DNA from: Echinostoma caproni
Lineage: Eukaryota > Platyhelminthes > Trematoda > Plagiorchiida > Echinostomatidae
DNA length: 64,000 nt
NCBI GenBank assembly: GCA_900618425.1
Contig: UZAN01039539.1
Span: 71,792-135,791, forward strand
Reading direction: 5' to 3'
Within the stretch, counting starts at the first letter, position 1; the number at the start of each line of letters is the position of its first letter. The notes under the pieces were generated by a model that had not been told where the DNA came from, did no database searches, and saw only the letters and a list, made by a program, of their open reading frames with translations. Shown here one piece after another: positions 51,541-62,041 of this stretch. The position numbers and the translations under genes were made by a program.

Positions 51541-53122
51541 GTGAATCGTCGAAACATCCTAGACATTCTTTGATAGGGTTTTAATTATCTCAGCCAAGTT
51601 TTTTCGATTCCTGTGTATCCCATGTAGCCTTTTCTTACCTCAGATCTATCGCCAAACCTGACAGCCATATTCAACTGCAAGACAACACCCAATTACTTCA
51701 ACCGAGATTGACCGAATTTGAAGCGACTGAGACTAACTACTCGACGTGCGTGGAATGTGTTAACGGCATCTTACACTGAAAATAAATAGCTCGGACTAGT
51801 TCACACTTGTTGTGATTGTTGTTTCCTGCTGTATGCAATAATGACTGTAATTTCCAGTGCCCCTTTGGGTCGGGATAATCGGCTTATTTCTAACCGACTT
51901 AATCTAAATAATTCACAGCTGACACCAGCCGCTCTTCGACAGATCAGTCTGATTGAAACAAATACTCAACATTGCTCCGTTCGTTTATCTACGTTTCCGT
52001 CTGCACTCAATTTGCAAACGGATTTTCCGTATCAGATGTAAGAAGAAATGGAAAATTCTTCCTTATATTTTGTGATCTTGACAATTCGATCCGGTTTCCC
52101 ATAAGAAAGGAAACAGAAACTTGGAAGTGGTGGAGCTTTCGAGGGATTTTATGAGAAAAACGATTCACGTAATCAAGCGGGATTTATTCTCTTGTGGGTT
52201 TGAGCATGTCTGTCATTGGAATCACTATTCAGTTCGCTCAATTCGGTTTGACAACACGCAGTTCAACAAGTTGAAGTCACCTACTATTTGTCTGAAAACT
52301 TCTGGTGCAGTAGCGTTAAACCGTGACCTTCGGTAATTTCTCACCATACTTGAAATGGCCACATTCAAGTTTTCAACCAAAATTCATCATCTCTTATACT
52401 ATTTTTGACCAATAATGTTTGCAGTGTCCCGTGGGAATTTAATTCTTAGTCAGATAAGGCCACAAACGCTTAAACTGCACACAACATCCCAGACGGAGGG
52501 AACCTGTTAAATATTGAAATCATCAATGTTTTTGAGCGGTTTAACCGATTCTGTGTAAAATAAAAATAGCGTTCACAAAAGAGAGGGAATAAAATTTCTT
52601 TTTTACCACAGCAGATTATTTCTGCGTCAGTTTTACGTGTATATAAGCAGTTTTGAACTGAAAGTCACTCAGACAAATCGGAAGTCTAATCTTGATTGAC
52701 GAATAGATCACCGGGTTGTTTGAAGCGTGTTTACCCCGCACCCCCAGCGCATACACGCACGTGGTCTTGAATATTTTGCATGAGCAATAGAAGCACACAG
52801 ATATCGAGACTGAAGGGGGAAAAGTAGCCCGAGAAGTTTATGTACAGCAGTGTTTGAGCCCAAAAGTCAGACAGTGAAGCTGATTGTGTTTATTCGATGA
52901 GGCGATTTCGGGGGTGTTCAGGTGCAAACAGCAACTACCTGCAATATCCTGCAATTTTTCAATGTGCTTTTATGCAAACTATCTATAAGTATATTGGCTT
53001 CTTCTAAGTCGTATTTGCATTACTGTATAGATAGGCCTAGTCGGAATGATTATTTGTGTTGACAATATTGATCGACTTCAACAAATGTTCTGTTTTCCTG
53101 GTGATGGGGCCGGGGGCGAAAG

Positions 53123-53291
53123 CAATCGGGATTGGTGCGCCTCGATTGTGATTATGGCGGTGGGCTGATACGCATTCTCGGTCCGGCACTTCGTATCAAC
53201 GATGGCTACTATCATCGGATTCGCGGGTTTCGTCGTAACTTTCATCTGGTGTTAGAAGTCGACCAAGTGCGCAGTGTATATAATTTGAAAG
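53123..53291 (+). CDS. NRXN: Neurexin-like exon 11: LNS6 middle, ends at splice site 4
   Basis: The frame is phase 0 to phase 1 with a GTAAAC donor at 53292. The acceptor is weak (a pyrimidine run, then a G-rich stretch ending gcgaaag) but gives the right phase and residues. Joined to exon 10 it reads FLHLYL-QSGLVRLDCDYGGG, then RINDGYYHRIRGFRRNFHLVLEVDQVRS, which is the LNS6 I-N-D-G-K-Y-H-V-V-R-F-T-R...L-Q-V-D series. The exon ends NLK plus the first base of a Gly codon. This is exactly the position of vertebrate neurexin splice site 4, where the alternative insert lies between Gly and the strand leading to F-N-S-Q. Confidence 0.87.
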
Positions 53292-55204
53292 GTAAACTAA
53301 TTCTGAATCGATTCATGAAACATTTGATTGTGCTCACGCTGACAAGCTTTTTGAATTTTTTAAACTTTTTTTCTAATAAGTCTTCCTTACAAGGAGATTT
53401 TTATAACGTCTCATGATTTCCGATCCGTAGTAGAGCAGCGTTTTCCGGTCGTTTTATTAACAACATTGAACCTCGCTTGTCAAAATGATAGAGGAATAAA
53501 TTAACCATGTTTATTAGTACCTCTGAACATTGTATGCTGTACTTGATCTTGAATCGTGTGAACCAATGCGAACTAGTTTTCTGAAGTCCCCTCAAATCTG
53601 TTCTGTTGAGTATAAACGCAACAACTTCACTGAAGTGTACTACAATTAGCTTTAACTGATCAAAACCTACATACGTTCTACGGGTATGGTCAAATGGCTT
53701 GCTTTCACATACCAATTACGATGTTCTCCTAGTGGACGTTGCCCTAAATAGGATAGCCTTTCGCTTACCACACAAGGATTCATCAACTTGTCAACATATA
53801 TTTACTGTTGGTACTTGAATAACCCCACGAAATTTCTCGCGAAGATCAAATTAAACTATAATAAACCTGAGGATGGATACATACATAATTACACGGTAAT
53901 AGTTAGGAAATCTAACACGTATAATCATTTTACTAATATCTGAGTACTCAACGACAGATAACCATGAATGTTGAACACTTCTTAAGATCCAAAGCATTTC
54001 TCAGTTAGGATATTTTGAAATTTCAATGTTGGAATGAGATCAAGAGGCTCTGTGCTGCGTTCCTGTAATTATTCAGTTCTCTTTTACCTCTCGTTCAATT
54101 AGTTCCTCTCATGTTTCGTGGACTAATAACAACTGATACAGTAAGGTAATGATGTTTGCAGAGCGCAAATGATGTGTAATAGACCCAATTTGAATGTTTT
54201 CTAATTTTCTAGCATGCCTGCTATTTGTTCTATATTCTGCATTTGAAACGATTTCAACAACTCATTTTGGTTCAGTTGTTTGTGTCAATGATACTTTTTC
54301 TATCTCGCTTAAAATACAAATCCTGCAACCAAGTTTGTTTGAATAAAAAACTAGAAGTGTAAGCCCACAAAGACTCATTCTCTTATTCAATTAGCACATG
54401 CAACTTGAATTCAGCTGCCGCGACTAACTGGAAACAATTTTTCTTTAACTTTTGCAAATTGTTTGACGTTCGAAGAAAACAGATTGTCCACTTTAATCCC
54501 GCTTTAACCTGTGCTGTATTTCACGTCAACAAGCGCTTAATTGACACCGGAGACCGCAGCACCCCAGTTGTTTGCCCCGCAGTTAGTTGATCGATACACA
54601 CAAATACCAGTTTTCTAAACACTGCATCAGGTGAAATGTTTGACGATGGGATGTCAATCTGCAGCTAATCTGGTCTTATCCACTCACACATAAGTATACC
54701 TGGCTGTAGGGTGTCCGACAGGTAATCCGCACAAAACGGAACGTCCACTTAGTCAGATGGAGGTAAATGTACAAACCATTCTGTACATATGTTCCTTCAA
54801 AATGTTTGGCCATTAATGCACCCCGGGTGTTGCAAATAGCCAATTGAGGTTTAAGTTTAACATGTATAATCGGAAAGGTGTTCTAGTATATTTGCAGCTT
54901 TTCTAAACGCTCTCGTATTCATTAAATATATGGTGACGGAATCCATTCTGGGATAAAGACTAGAGCCACCGCAAATGTGGTTGAGTACACATACTGATGC
55001 AGGGTGAGGAGCCTACACGAATGTTAGTAACAAAATTCAACAAGCAAATTAGTCTGATTGGATAAACTTTTACCTTGAATTCGAGAATGCAACAACTTTT
55101 ATCTCGGAAATTCGGTCCATTTCAACGAAACTGTCATATTCACTTCCCGACGGATCATTTGACTTGAGACAATTTTAATTTAAAAATAAACCCACATGAC
55201 ACAT

Positions 55205-55205
55205 G

Positions 55206-55282
<77 letters not shown>

Positions 55283-55294
55283 GTGGATAGATAA
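55205..55294. repeat. (GATA)n microsatellite
   Basis: About 20 GATA units, near-perfect. Confidence 0.97.
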
Positions 55295-56014
55295 AAAAAA
55301 TGCACAAGCCCAGCAAATAAAATGTTGAGGACAGCCGAAGAGGAGAAATATGCTTAAACATGTCGTCAACAGAAGCCACTAACCGGATAGGCTTATCAGT
55401 CTCAGGAGAGGACACCGTTCATTTGCGTATCTTCGAAGGAAAACAAAATATCGAACAACAGTAACATTCAAAGATGTGCAGCCCGCGTTGCCAAACGAAG
55501 AGTTGTACATATTCATTCAGGTGCGTCTATATGCAACCGAAATATGATCGATTATTTCCCCAAATTGTGGAGGACAGTGGTTTCAGCCAACACATAAGAG
55601 AGAACGCAGGGAAAAACTGGATTCAACAAGCGTACTTCAAGCATATTGAATGAAGGGAATTGGCTTACAGATAATTCCTTCTGGATGACTGGAATCGACT
55701 CCCTGAAAGAAACAAATGGATTTTCCATGAGCTGTCATCACAAATGAGTGCTTTCAAGCACGAAGTAACCTATCCTTTATAGTTGCCTAGAATGGTCATG
55801 ATAAAAGATCGGATTTGCTGGTTTCACATGCACCAAATGTGGGCCACTGTGACCAAGTGATTGTCCCCTGCGAAGAACTATTCCGTTGTTTGCTACATAA
55901 TTAGGTAATTAGTTTGTGAACAATCGATGGCAGGGTGTTGGAAGATGGAGGACCAAAATACACATGTGTAAACGATAAACAACGTCCTAAAAGTAAACAA
56001 TATCAGAACAGCTC

Positions 56015-56069
56015 GGAAGCACTGAACAGCTGTTTCGACCTGGTTGGGTCTCATCAGCAGAGCGAATCC
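56015..56069 (-). ncRNA. Type I hammerhead ribozyme with minimal stem III
   Basis: On the minus strand all core elements are present in order. Stem I 5' strand GCTCTG (56063-56058) is followed by CTGATGA (56057-56051), helix II GACC/GGTC (56050-56047 with 56040-56037) around a CAACCA loop, then GAAA (56036-56033), a very short stem III ACAG/CTGT (56033-56026), and a T at 56025 as the cleavage base. Stem I 3' strand CAGTGC (56024-56019) pairs with the 5' strand at 5 of 6 positions. Outer GGA/TCC pairing adds to stem I. The tiny stem III is typical of retroelement hammerheads in flatworms, which may act as dimers. Confidence 0.8.
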
Positions 56070-56096
56070 ATCGACCCGACTGGGGATCAAACCCGC
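56015..56096 (-). mobile_element. Short retroelement carrying the hammerhead (Smalpha-like)
   Basis: Upstream of the ribozyme on the minus strand is GGTTTGATCCCC (56093-56082), one mismatch from the pol III B-box core, then CAGTCGGGTCGATGGATTC leading into stem I. A B-box followed by a hammerhead is the layout of the schistosome Smalpha SINE-like family. A matching A-box was not found and the outer ends are not defined. A decayed relative lies at 42245-42298. Penelope-like elements also carry minimal hammerheads, but no protein fragment is seen here. Confidence 0.6.
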
Positions 56097-58042
56097 TCTT
56101 CATTTGCTATATACACGACGAATTGTCATTTGAAATATCACAACAGTTAATAACTTGTTCAATGTATACTCATTTGCTTTAGAAAATATTTAAACTTTCA
56201 GACTGTTACAGTGTGACATTCTCTAATCAGTGCAAAGCAAAATCTTTCAGTAGTTTGTGGGATTTTCAATCTTGCATACATTACACCAGATTTGTGAGGA
56301 AGGTGGATGATTCTCGTGAATATTTATCACACGTCCTACGGCAACGGTATCCGGTCCGCTTTTGCAGATTCGTACTCCGTCCGTATTCGCAGAACTATAA
56401 ACATTATTCCATCTCACGGAAAGTTCCTTAATCAGTGATTGCTAGTGTTTTGTCATTAAATTTCAATTGATTGCAGCCAGGGACAAATCGTCCTGGTACA
56501 TTTTCAAACCCTACCGATGCGTTTGTGTCATGAAATAGTCTTCTATCTGATGAATCGGTACTTTAACTGACATTCAGAAAAATGTTTGTCACCTGCGCGA
56601 AGAAATCTCTACTTTACAGTAACTGAGTCTACGTGATGGTTACAACAACTATTGAAGTTTTTTTAGGCACTAAACATATGTTTATAGAGAGGAGCTCCAG
56701 CGGAGTAGCATCCAACGACTAAACAGAATCTGATATTACCTATGTGGACGGTTTAACCTTATAGAGTTGCATCGGACTATGAATGGAATTGATGCCCTCA
56801 TTTTGCCTCGTGAACCCAATGTTCTACCTAAGCTCATTGAAATGAAAAACGTATTGTTTTCTTTGACAACAGTATCCTCTCCATAAAGAACTGAACGGAC
56901 AATTTAATCTCTGTGCCATATTTATTTTTACCGAAAGTTTTCCCTGGAAATATTTACGCTGACGAAGCAGAATGCTTGTCTTTTGTTTTTGGACATTGTG
57001 AACCTGATCGTTTTACCATTCATTGAAGTTCCCCGGAATTCCTTTGGCTTCTGGAGCCGCCTCAACATGAAATGTTTCATCGGTGACACAGTTAATACGA
57101 GCTAGCTGGCAACATTGTGATAGATATTCTTAACATAAATTGTTGAGCTGTCACAAATCAGCTCATTATCGTGGTATCGACCATTTTTATGCGGAATGAT
57201 ACCTTTTGTAGCAGGGAGGACTCTGTTAATTATTAGTCAGTACCAACTCGAGTGAACACAATTTAAGCCATGAACATGGATGCAAACAAGTCACTGATAT
57301 GCTAAGTCAAAGCCAATCGTTTACAAGATGAGATAATACTCATTGTCCAATTTGAAATCTATAACTGCAGGATATAAGGCATTTATTATTAGAATGGTTT
57401 ACTAAGTTCCGCCGTCACAAATAATGAAGGCGTTTAAGAACCGTCAGTTTTCAGCGTCATGTACTTATCACTTCAATTCCTTCACAATGCAAAGATGCAA
57501 ATTCTCTGTGACGCTGATCATAATTATGAAATGATACCCGAAAACTCAACTGTATTAGTGCTCACTCTGTTTATACTTGTATTATATGGAACTGATATGG
57601 CAAAATACAACAATCTCTAAAACTGGCCGTGAGCTGTAACCAATAATTTACCCCAGTGTTCTTGTACCAATTTAAAAACCCCATGTAATATGTTTTCAGT
57701 CTGGGAAGGGAGCAAGGAGGCAAACAATGACAAATTGTGAACTACATTTGGCGCCGTCTTGTACACATCATGTTCAATAAATCACTTCAATATCTGTAGT
57801 GTGAACCCGAACCGACACAATCAACAACTTGGTGAAATTTAGTGATATCGTTTCGGACGATCGTGTGATAGGGTATGCTTGTTGCATTTCCCACCTCAAC
57901 ACAACTCGCGCTAGATCAATCACCGACCAGTAGACAGATATCTTCATTGTTTGTTCGTCTTTTGTCACAAATATGTTTGTGTGTTTGCGTGACTGCGCGT
58001 TTATATCCAAATGAGTCTCATTTATCCAACCGTTGTTCGCAG

Positions 58043-58138
58043 GTCGGTATGGGAAACAGTTCAACGGACAGGAGACGATATGGCTGGGACACGCGCCCAG
58101 TCTGAATCGCACAGATTTCTATCAAGGATTTATGTCCG
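58043..58138 (+). CDS. NRXN: Neurexin-like exon 12: LNS6 strands after splice site 4
   Basis: The exon is 96 nt, phase 1 at both ends, with the acceptor caaccgttgttcgcag and a GTAAGC donor at 58139. It reads RYGKQFNGQETIWLGHAP and then DFYQGFMSG, matching the vertebrate R-Q-L-T-I-F-N-S-Q-A-T-I-I-I-G-G and P-F-Q-G-Q-L-S-G strands of LNS6. The Asn of FNG aligns with N238, a calcium ligand in neurexin-1beta that also lies at the neuroligin interface. Because it is a multiple of three and symmetric in phase, skipping would keep the frame but remove core strands. Confidence 0.88.
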
Positions 58139-61100
58139 GTAAGCGTCAGTACGAACTGGTAACGTGTGAACATGTAACCCGACTTTATACATTCATATGA
58201 TTTGACGATAAGACAGATTTTGAAAAATGTTACAACTAACAGAACAGAAAACGGTACGTTTGCATCAGTGTTCAGAGAGTGTCATTCAGCAACCAGTTTA
58301 ACACATTACTTGTGAATTTCTGACCAAGAACCAACAAATAAATGTTTTTGGCATTGTTCAAAGGTAATGCAATTTTAGGTATCAGAAACGTCTGCCATTT
58401 AATCAGTAAATATATATATATATAGCATTTATAATTTATCAGAAGTTATACTTTAACAAAACTGTAATCGATAGTTTTTAACTACAATTGTATGTTTCAT
58501 TTTGCGTAAACTAAGGTTAAAATAGATGATAACCACAAATGCAGGTATTAAATTCGTCCATTCAGACTGAAACTGACAATTCCAAAGAAAATCAGAAGAC
58601 GCGCCTGAAAATTGTTCTGGTTATCGAAGCTTAGTTGGTGCCTATCCTGATTAGCAGAAATAGGATTTACAGGTCTAATCGACAGTTTTAATGCAATATT
58701 CCACATTTATGTGATTTCAGGACGAGAGCGGTTGTCTACCAATGGAATCTTTCGGTTTACGTTTCTAATGAATCATTGGCAAGGACAGCAAAACGTTTGC
58801 ACAATGTGTGTGATAAACAAGTTCAGTCCTTCAGTAAAATGATCATAACGTATCGAAAATTGCGGTTTAACGCTTCGCCTAAATTAAACTCTTCTCGGGC
58901 ATTCTCTCTATTGATTCGATTGTGCACTGCTAACGTTTTTCACTGCCATGTCCGTTTTGGTTACTCTGCTGGATGCAGTTTCTATCATGTACCATGCCGG
59001 TATGAGTCTTTTATCATTCTGGCGCCAGTTCAGCAGCCCTGACAAGTCTGGTTGCTTCCGGTATCAGCGGCAACTATGTCGATGCATACGTATGTCTAAA
59101 TGAGAACCGCATAATCAAGTACTAGACCAGCGTAGCTTCTTGACATTATGAAAGCGAATCAGAGTGGACGACACCCGTTGCCTGCGTGTGGTTTGCATGC
59201 ACAGCACGACACGTTGTGATCTTATCTTCTTCTGTCGATTTCCGCGATGAGGAATAGAAGCTAGGTAATCTGTGATTTGGTGGATGAATAAATACACTCC
59301 CTCGAAAAGTGATGGAAATATTCATTGTAAATTACTGTAATAGTGAGCCGAAGTTCGTAAGCTGAAACTCGGAATAAAATGATCGCCAAATTTACGACAC
59401 ACTACAATCATAATATAAGTTGATACAGCTAAAAATAACTCGTACCGATGACGAACATTCACTACGGGTACGTGTATTTCCATTCCTTCACAAGACAGTA
59501 TGTATCATTCGGTTGAAGTCAAGGGTCAACATTTTTCAAAATATTTAACACTAATCTCACTATAGGATATAATGAAAACGTCTCCAACGTTTCAGATTTA
59601 TAGATTCCAAATCTAAGAAAAATGTGCTCGGTAAAGCATTCATCGTTTTTGTTACTTGTCGTCTATTCAAAGTTGCCTGGAAATATAAATCTACTGAATC
59701 TGTGCGTGATTTCTTTCCGAAGCTCTAGATCTCTGACAACCAACCCTGCCTGAATTAGCAAACAAAATCGAATCTAAGCTTTCAAAAATCAAGCTGAAAA
59801 AGCGATTATATTCTGCATAATGACACACGACAAAGGTTTTCCAAAACTTTCCATATCTCGTAAATTTGAGTACACTCAGATGAGGCATGAACAAACGCAG
59901 CGAAATGCCGGTAATCTTAAAGTTTGAAACCGTGGGCTCTTCAATGATATATGAAAGAAATCATCGAGTGTGTATGTAAGAGAAAAGCAAATAGGCGTAC
60001 AACAAGTTACAGTAGGTGTCCAAAAGTGTAACACCTACATAAATACACACGCGCACAATAAATTGCAACCGAACCATCTTTTCCATGCTGAATCAGTGCG
60101 CAGTGGAATGAACGTCTAATACCGAGTAGCCATTCACCCACCAACTGAGAAACTGTCCGTTTACAGACAAAAAAATGATGAAATGAAGTCACGATTAATA
60201 CAGTCGTTTCATGTACGACGTTCTATGCAATGACTCCGCAATGTCCACCATTCTGAATTCTGGGCTGGAGAAGTTTGAGTCTTACTTCAGTTGCAGTAGG
60301 AACACAAATCGCCTAAGACATGTCGAGGTTATCACGAATGATTATTCCATTTTCGTTTGTTTTGTCCTAATTCCGTGGAGACCCTGACAACCAAGAGAAC
60401 CGGGTCAAAATGGTGGATGAATCATCTTCCAGCATTTTCTTCCAAATAAGGACAGAACGTGATAACAGCTGATTGAACAAGTGATTTTACCCATGATTGT
60501 ATGCATTATCTCTTTTATCCACGATTCGTTAGTAAATGCGCTCATTTGCAGAAACACAGCGTGAGCCCCACTCGTTGTTTGATGGCATCATTTCGAAGGG
60601 TAACCAAACTCTGACTAAGTATTACACAAGGAATATGTTATATATGCGAATGATCTTGGTTAGATATCAAACCGGATTTGTGCATCCCGGACCATTTGTA
60701 AATTGCACCAGCGTTAAATAATATCAGTTTATTCAATCCGCTTATTCTCCTTTCATTATCAAGAGACAAGGGTGCTTTCCAACCAATACGGTTCCGGGTC
60801 TTAAACCCTACCGTTATAATTCCGCAAGGTACTACCTGTTTGTGGGAGTTGTGTATTGCAAATTACAGCTAGGATGTCGAGAATGTTCTAGACGTTTGCA
60901 GATATCTCATTACAAACATGCCATCACGTTTATTCCGCACCGTTCATTTTCATTGGGTAACCCAATCAATAAACAATACTTGGTACATCGTACACTCACC
61001 CAGCGACAAGTCTGGTTTTCACCGCGGAAAACACCGCTAGTAGATGATATTCAGAGCAATATGCTCTCTGATCACTGGATTTTATTATGGTTTACTATTC

Positions 61101-61899
61101 ACTTTGTTCATATAGGTATAGGTGCCTTTTTGAAACTTTAGTGTTCCGGAAACCTGTGTAAATGGTTTCGATTGCTTGGTTTGATGCTAAGCACAATGCA
61201 ACATTTCTATTCATCCGTATAGTGTGTAAGGATACTCCGGTTTCCAGTGTGTTACTACTGATGCTGTAATCATTGCATCAGCTGTTTAGTTCTTAAGCCA
61301 GACTGGATTGATCGCTTACTCTGCCATGCATATATCTCTCTGTTCGATCAATAGTGCTGATGCAGGATGCACTATTCTAGGTAATTGATAGAGTTGAAAT
61401 TCCAAGAAGACAAAATGTGTATTTGTTCAAAGGCCCGTGAAACCTCATGAATGTGAGGAAAACAAAAGGTTTTATTACACAACATTTGCAAGTAGTGAGC
61501 GACGTTCAGGTGTTTGTAAAACCCAGCTGATGTCGTTACCAAGCGTGTTGACAGTGCTAAACACGGTTGAGCTTTTTGAAACGAACAATCTGACATCCAT
61601 TTGGTGAGAACATTTTTTTTGTGTAGGTGCATCCACTTTCCAATCATCTACCGGAAATGAATTTGGTACATATCATGCAGCCGTGAAATTTAAATTCTTT
61701 ATGAGAAAAATATTGCTTGTATTATTTGTGTACAACGAATCGTGATGAACAAACAACTGTTCCTATTAGTTAGTGTTCTCTAGATTATTTTATCTTCACG
61801 GCAAATATGACAACCGTGCACTTCACTCACCTACAAAGAAACCTCAAACCTGTGGCAGATATCATCGGGGTCCCCGTTCCATCTCTGTCTCCTTTCCAG
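58139..61899. other. Intron 12 (about 3.8 kb)
   Basis: GTAAGC...CCAG, splitting the Gly codon of the LNS6 closing motif. Contains a short TA run near 58413. Nothing else recognised. Confidence 0.8.
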
Positions 61900-62041
61900 G
61901 AGTATACTACAATGGGATTTTGCTCAGTGACATTGCGGCCGGACAAACCTATCTCCCATTCATCCACGTGACACGTTATGCCAATGTGGAACACGTGAAC
62001 AATTTTGAAGCTGCCCTCTCACCAGCCAGTCCGTTTCGGAG
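61900..62041 (+). CDS. NRXN: Neurexin-like exon 13: end of LNS6
   Basis: The acceptor is consensus (ccatctctgtctcctttccag) and the donor is GTGAGT at 62042. Phase 1 to phase 2. It completes the Gly codon of exon 12 and continues VYYNGILLSDIAAG, equal to the vertebrate G-L-Y-Y-N-G-L-K-V-L-N-M-A-A that ends LNS6. After this come about 30 residues (INVTR-like FIHVTRYANVEHV, then an Ala/Ser/Pro stretch ALSPASPF) that would begin the membrane-proximal stalk. The transmembrane segment and PDZ-binding tail must lie on exons to the right of the window. Confidence 0.88.

Larger units (their letters stand above)
50019..53122. other. Intron 10
   Basis: About 3.1 kb inside LNS6, containing a GATA microsatellite and an assembly gap. 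No exon recognised. Confidence 0.8.
53292..58042. other. Intron 11, at neurexin splice site 4 (about 4.75 kb)
   Basis: The intron splits the Gly codon between LEVD...NLK and RYGKQFNG, the exact place where vertebrate neurexins include or skip the splice-site-4 insert. I looked for a phase-1 to phase-1 exon of about 90 nt and found none with acceptable splice sites. The intron holds a GATA array and a hammerhead ribozyme element. Confidence 0.75.
3575..62041 (+). other. NRXN: Neurexin-like gene, partial: 13 predicted exons (LNS4 to LNS6)
   Basis: Neurexins are presynaptic type I membrane proteins that bind neuroligins and other postsynaptic partners. The alpha form has the order LNS1-EGF1-LNS2-LNS3-EGF2-LNS4-LNS5-EGF3-LNS6-stalk-TM-tail. 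Here the predicted exons encode LNS4 (divergent), LNS5, EGF3 and LNS6 in that order. Exon end/start phases run 0/0, 0/0, 2/2, 1/1, 0/0, 1/1, 2/2, 0/0, 1/1, 0/0, 1/1, 1/1, so the joined frame stays open. The first exon starts in phase 1 and the last ends in phase 2, so the gene continues on both sides. Introns range from about 0.5 kb to 14.5 kb. The identification from LNS5 on is firm; the LNS4 part is inferred. Confidence 0.85.

Noticed and set aside
50907..51566. Long minus-strand frame of 219 codons.
   Set aside because: Also produced by the second run of Ns.
54711..54766. A short AG...GT-bounded stretch in the splice-site-4 intron (GNPHKTERPLSQME).
   Set aside because: 41 nt long, so including it would shift the frame, and it has no resemblance to the known insert.
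56303..56400. A frame in the splice-site-4 intron reading DDSREYLSHVLRQRYPVRF, reminiscent of the R-Q-R-x-P-x-R core of the vertebrate splice-site-4 insert.
   Set aside because: The frame cannot be joined in phase 1 to both neighbours with any usable AG and GT. The phase-1 reading of the same DNA gives unrelated sequence, and no good donor follows. Probably chance, though a decayed exon is not excluded.
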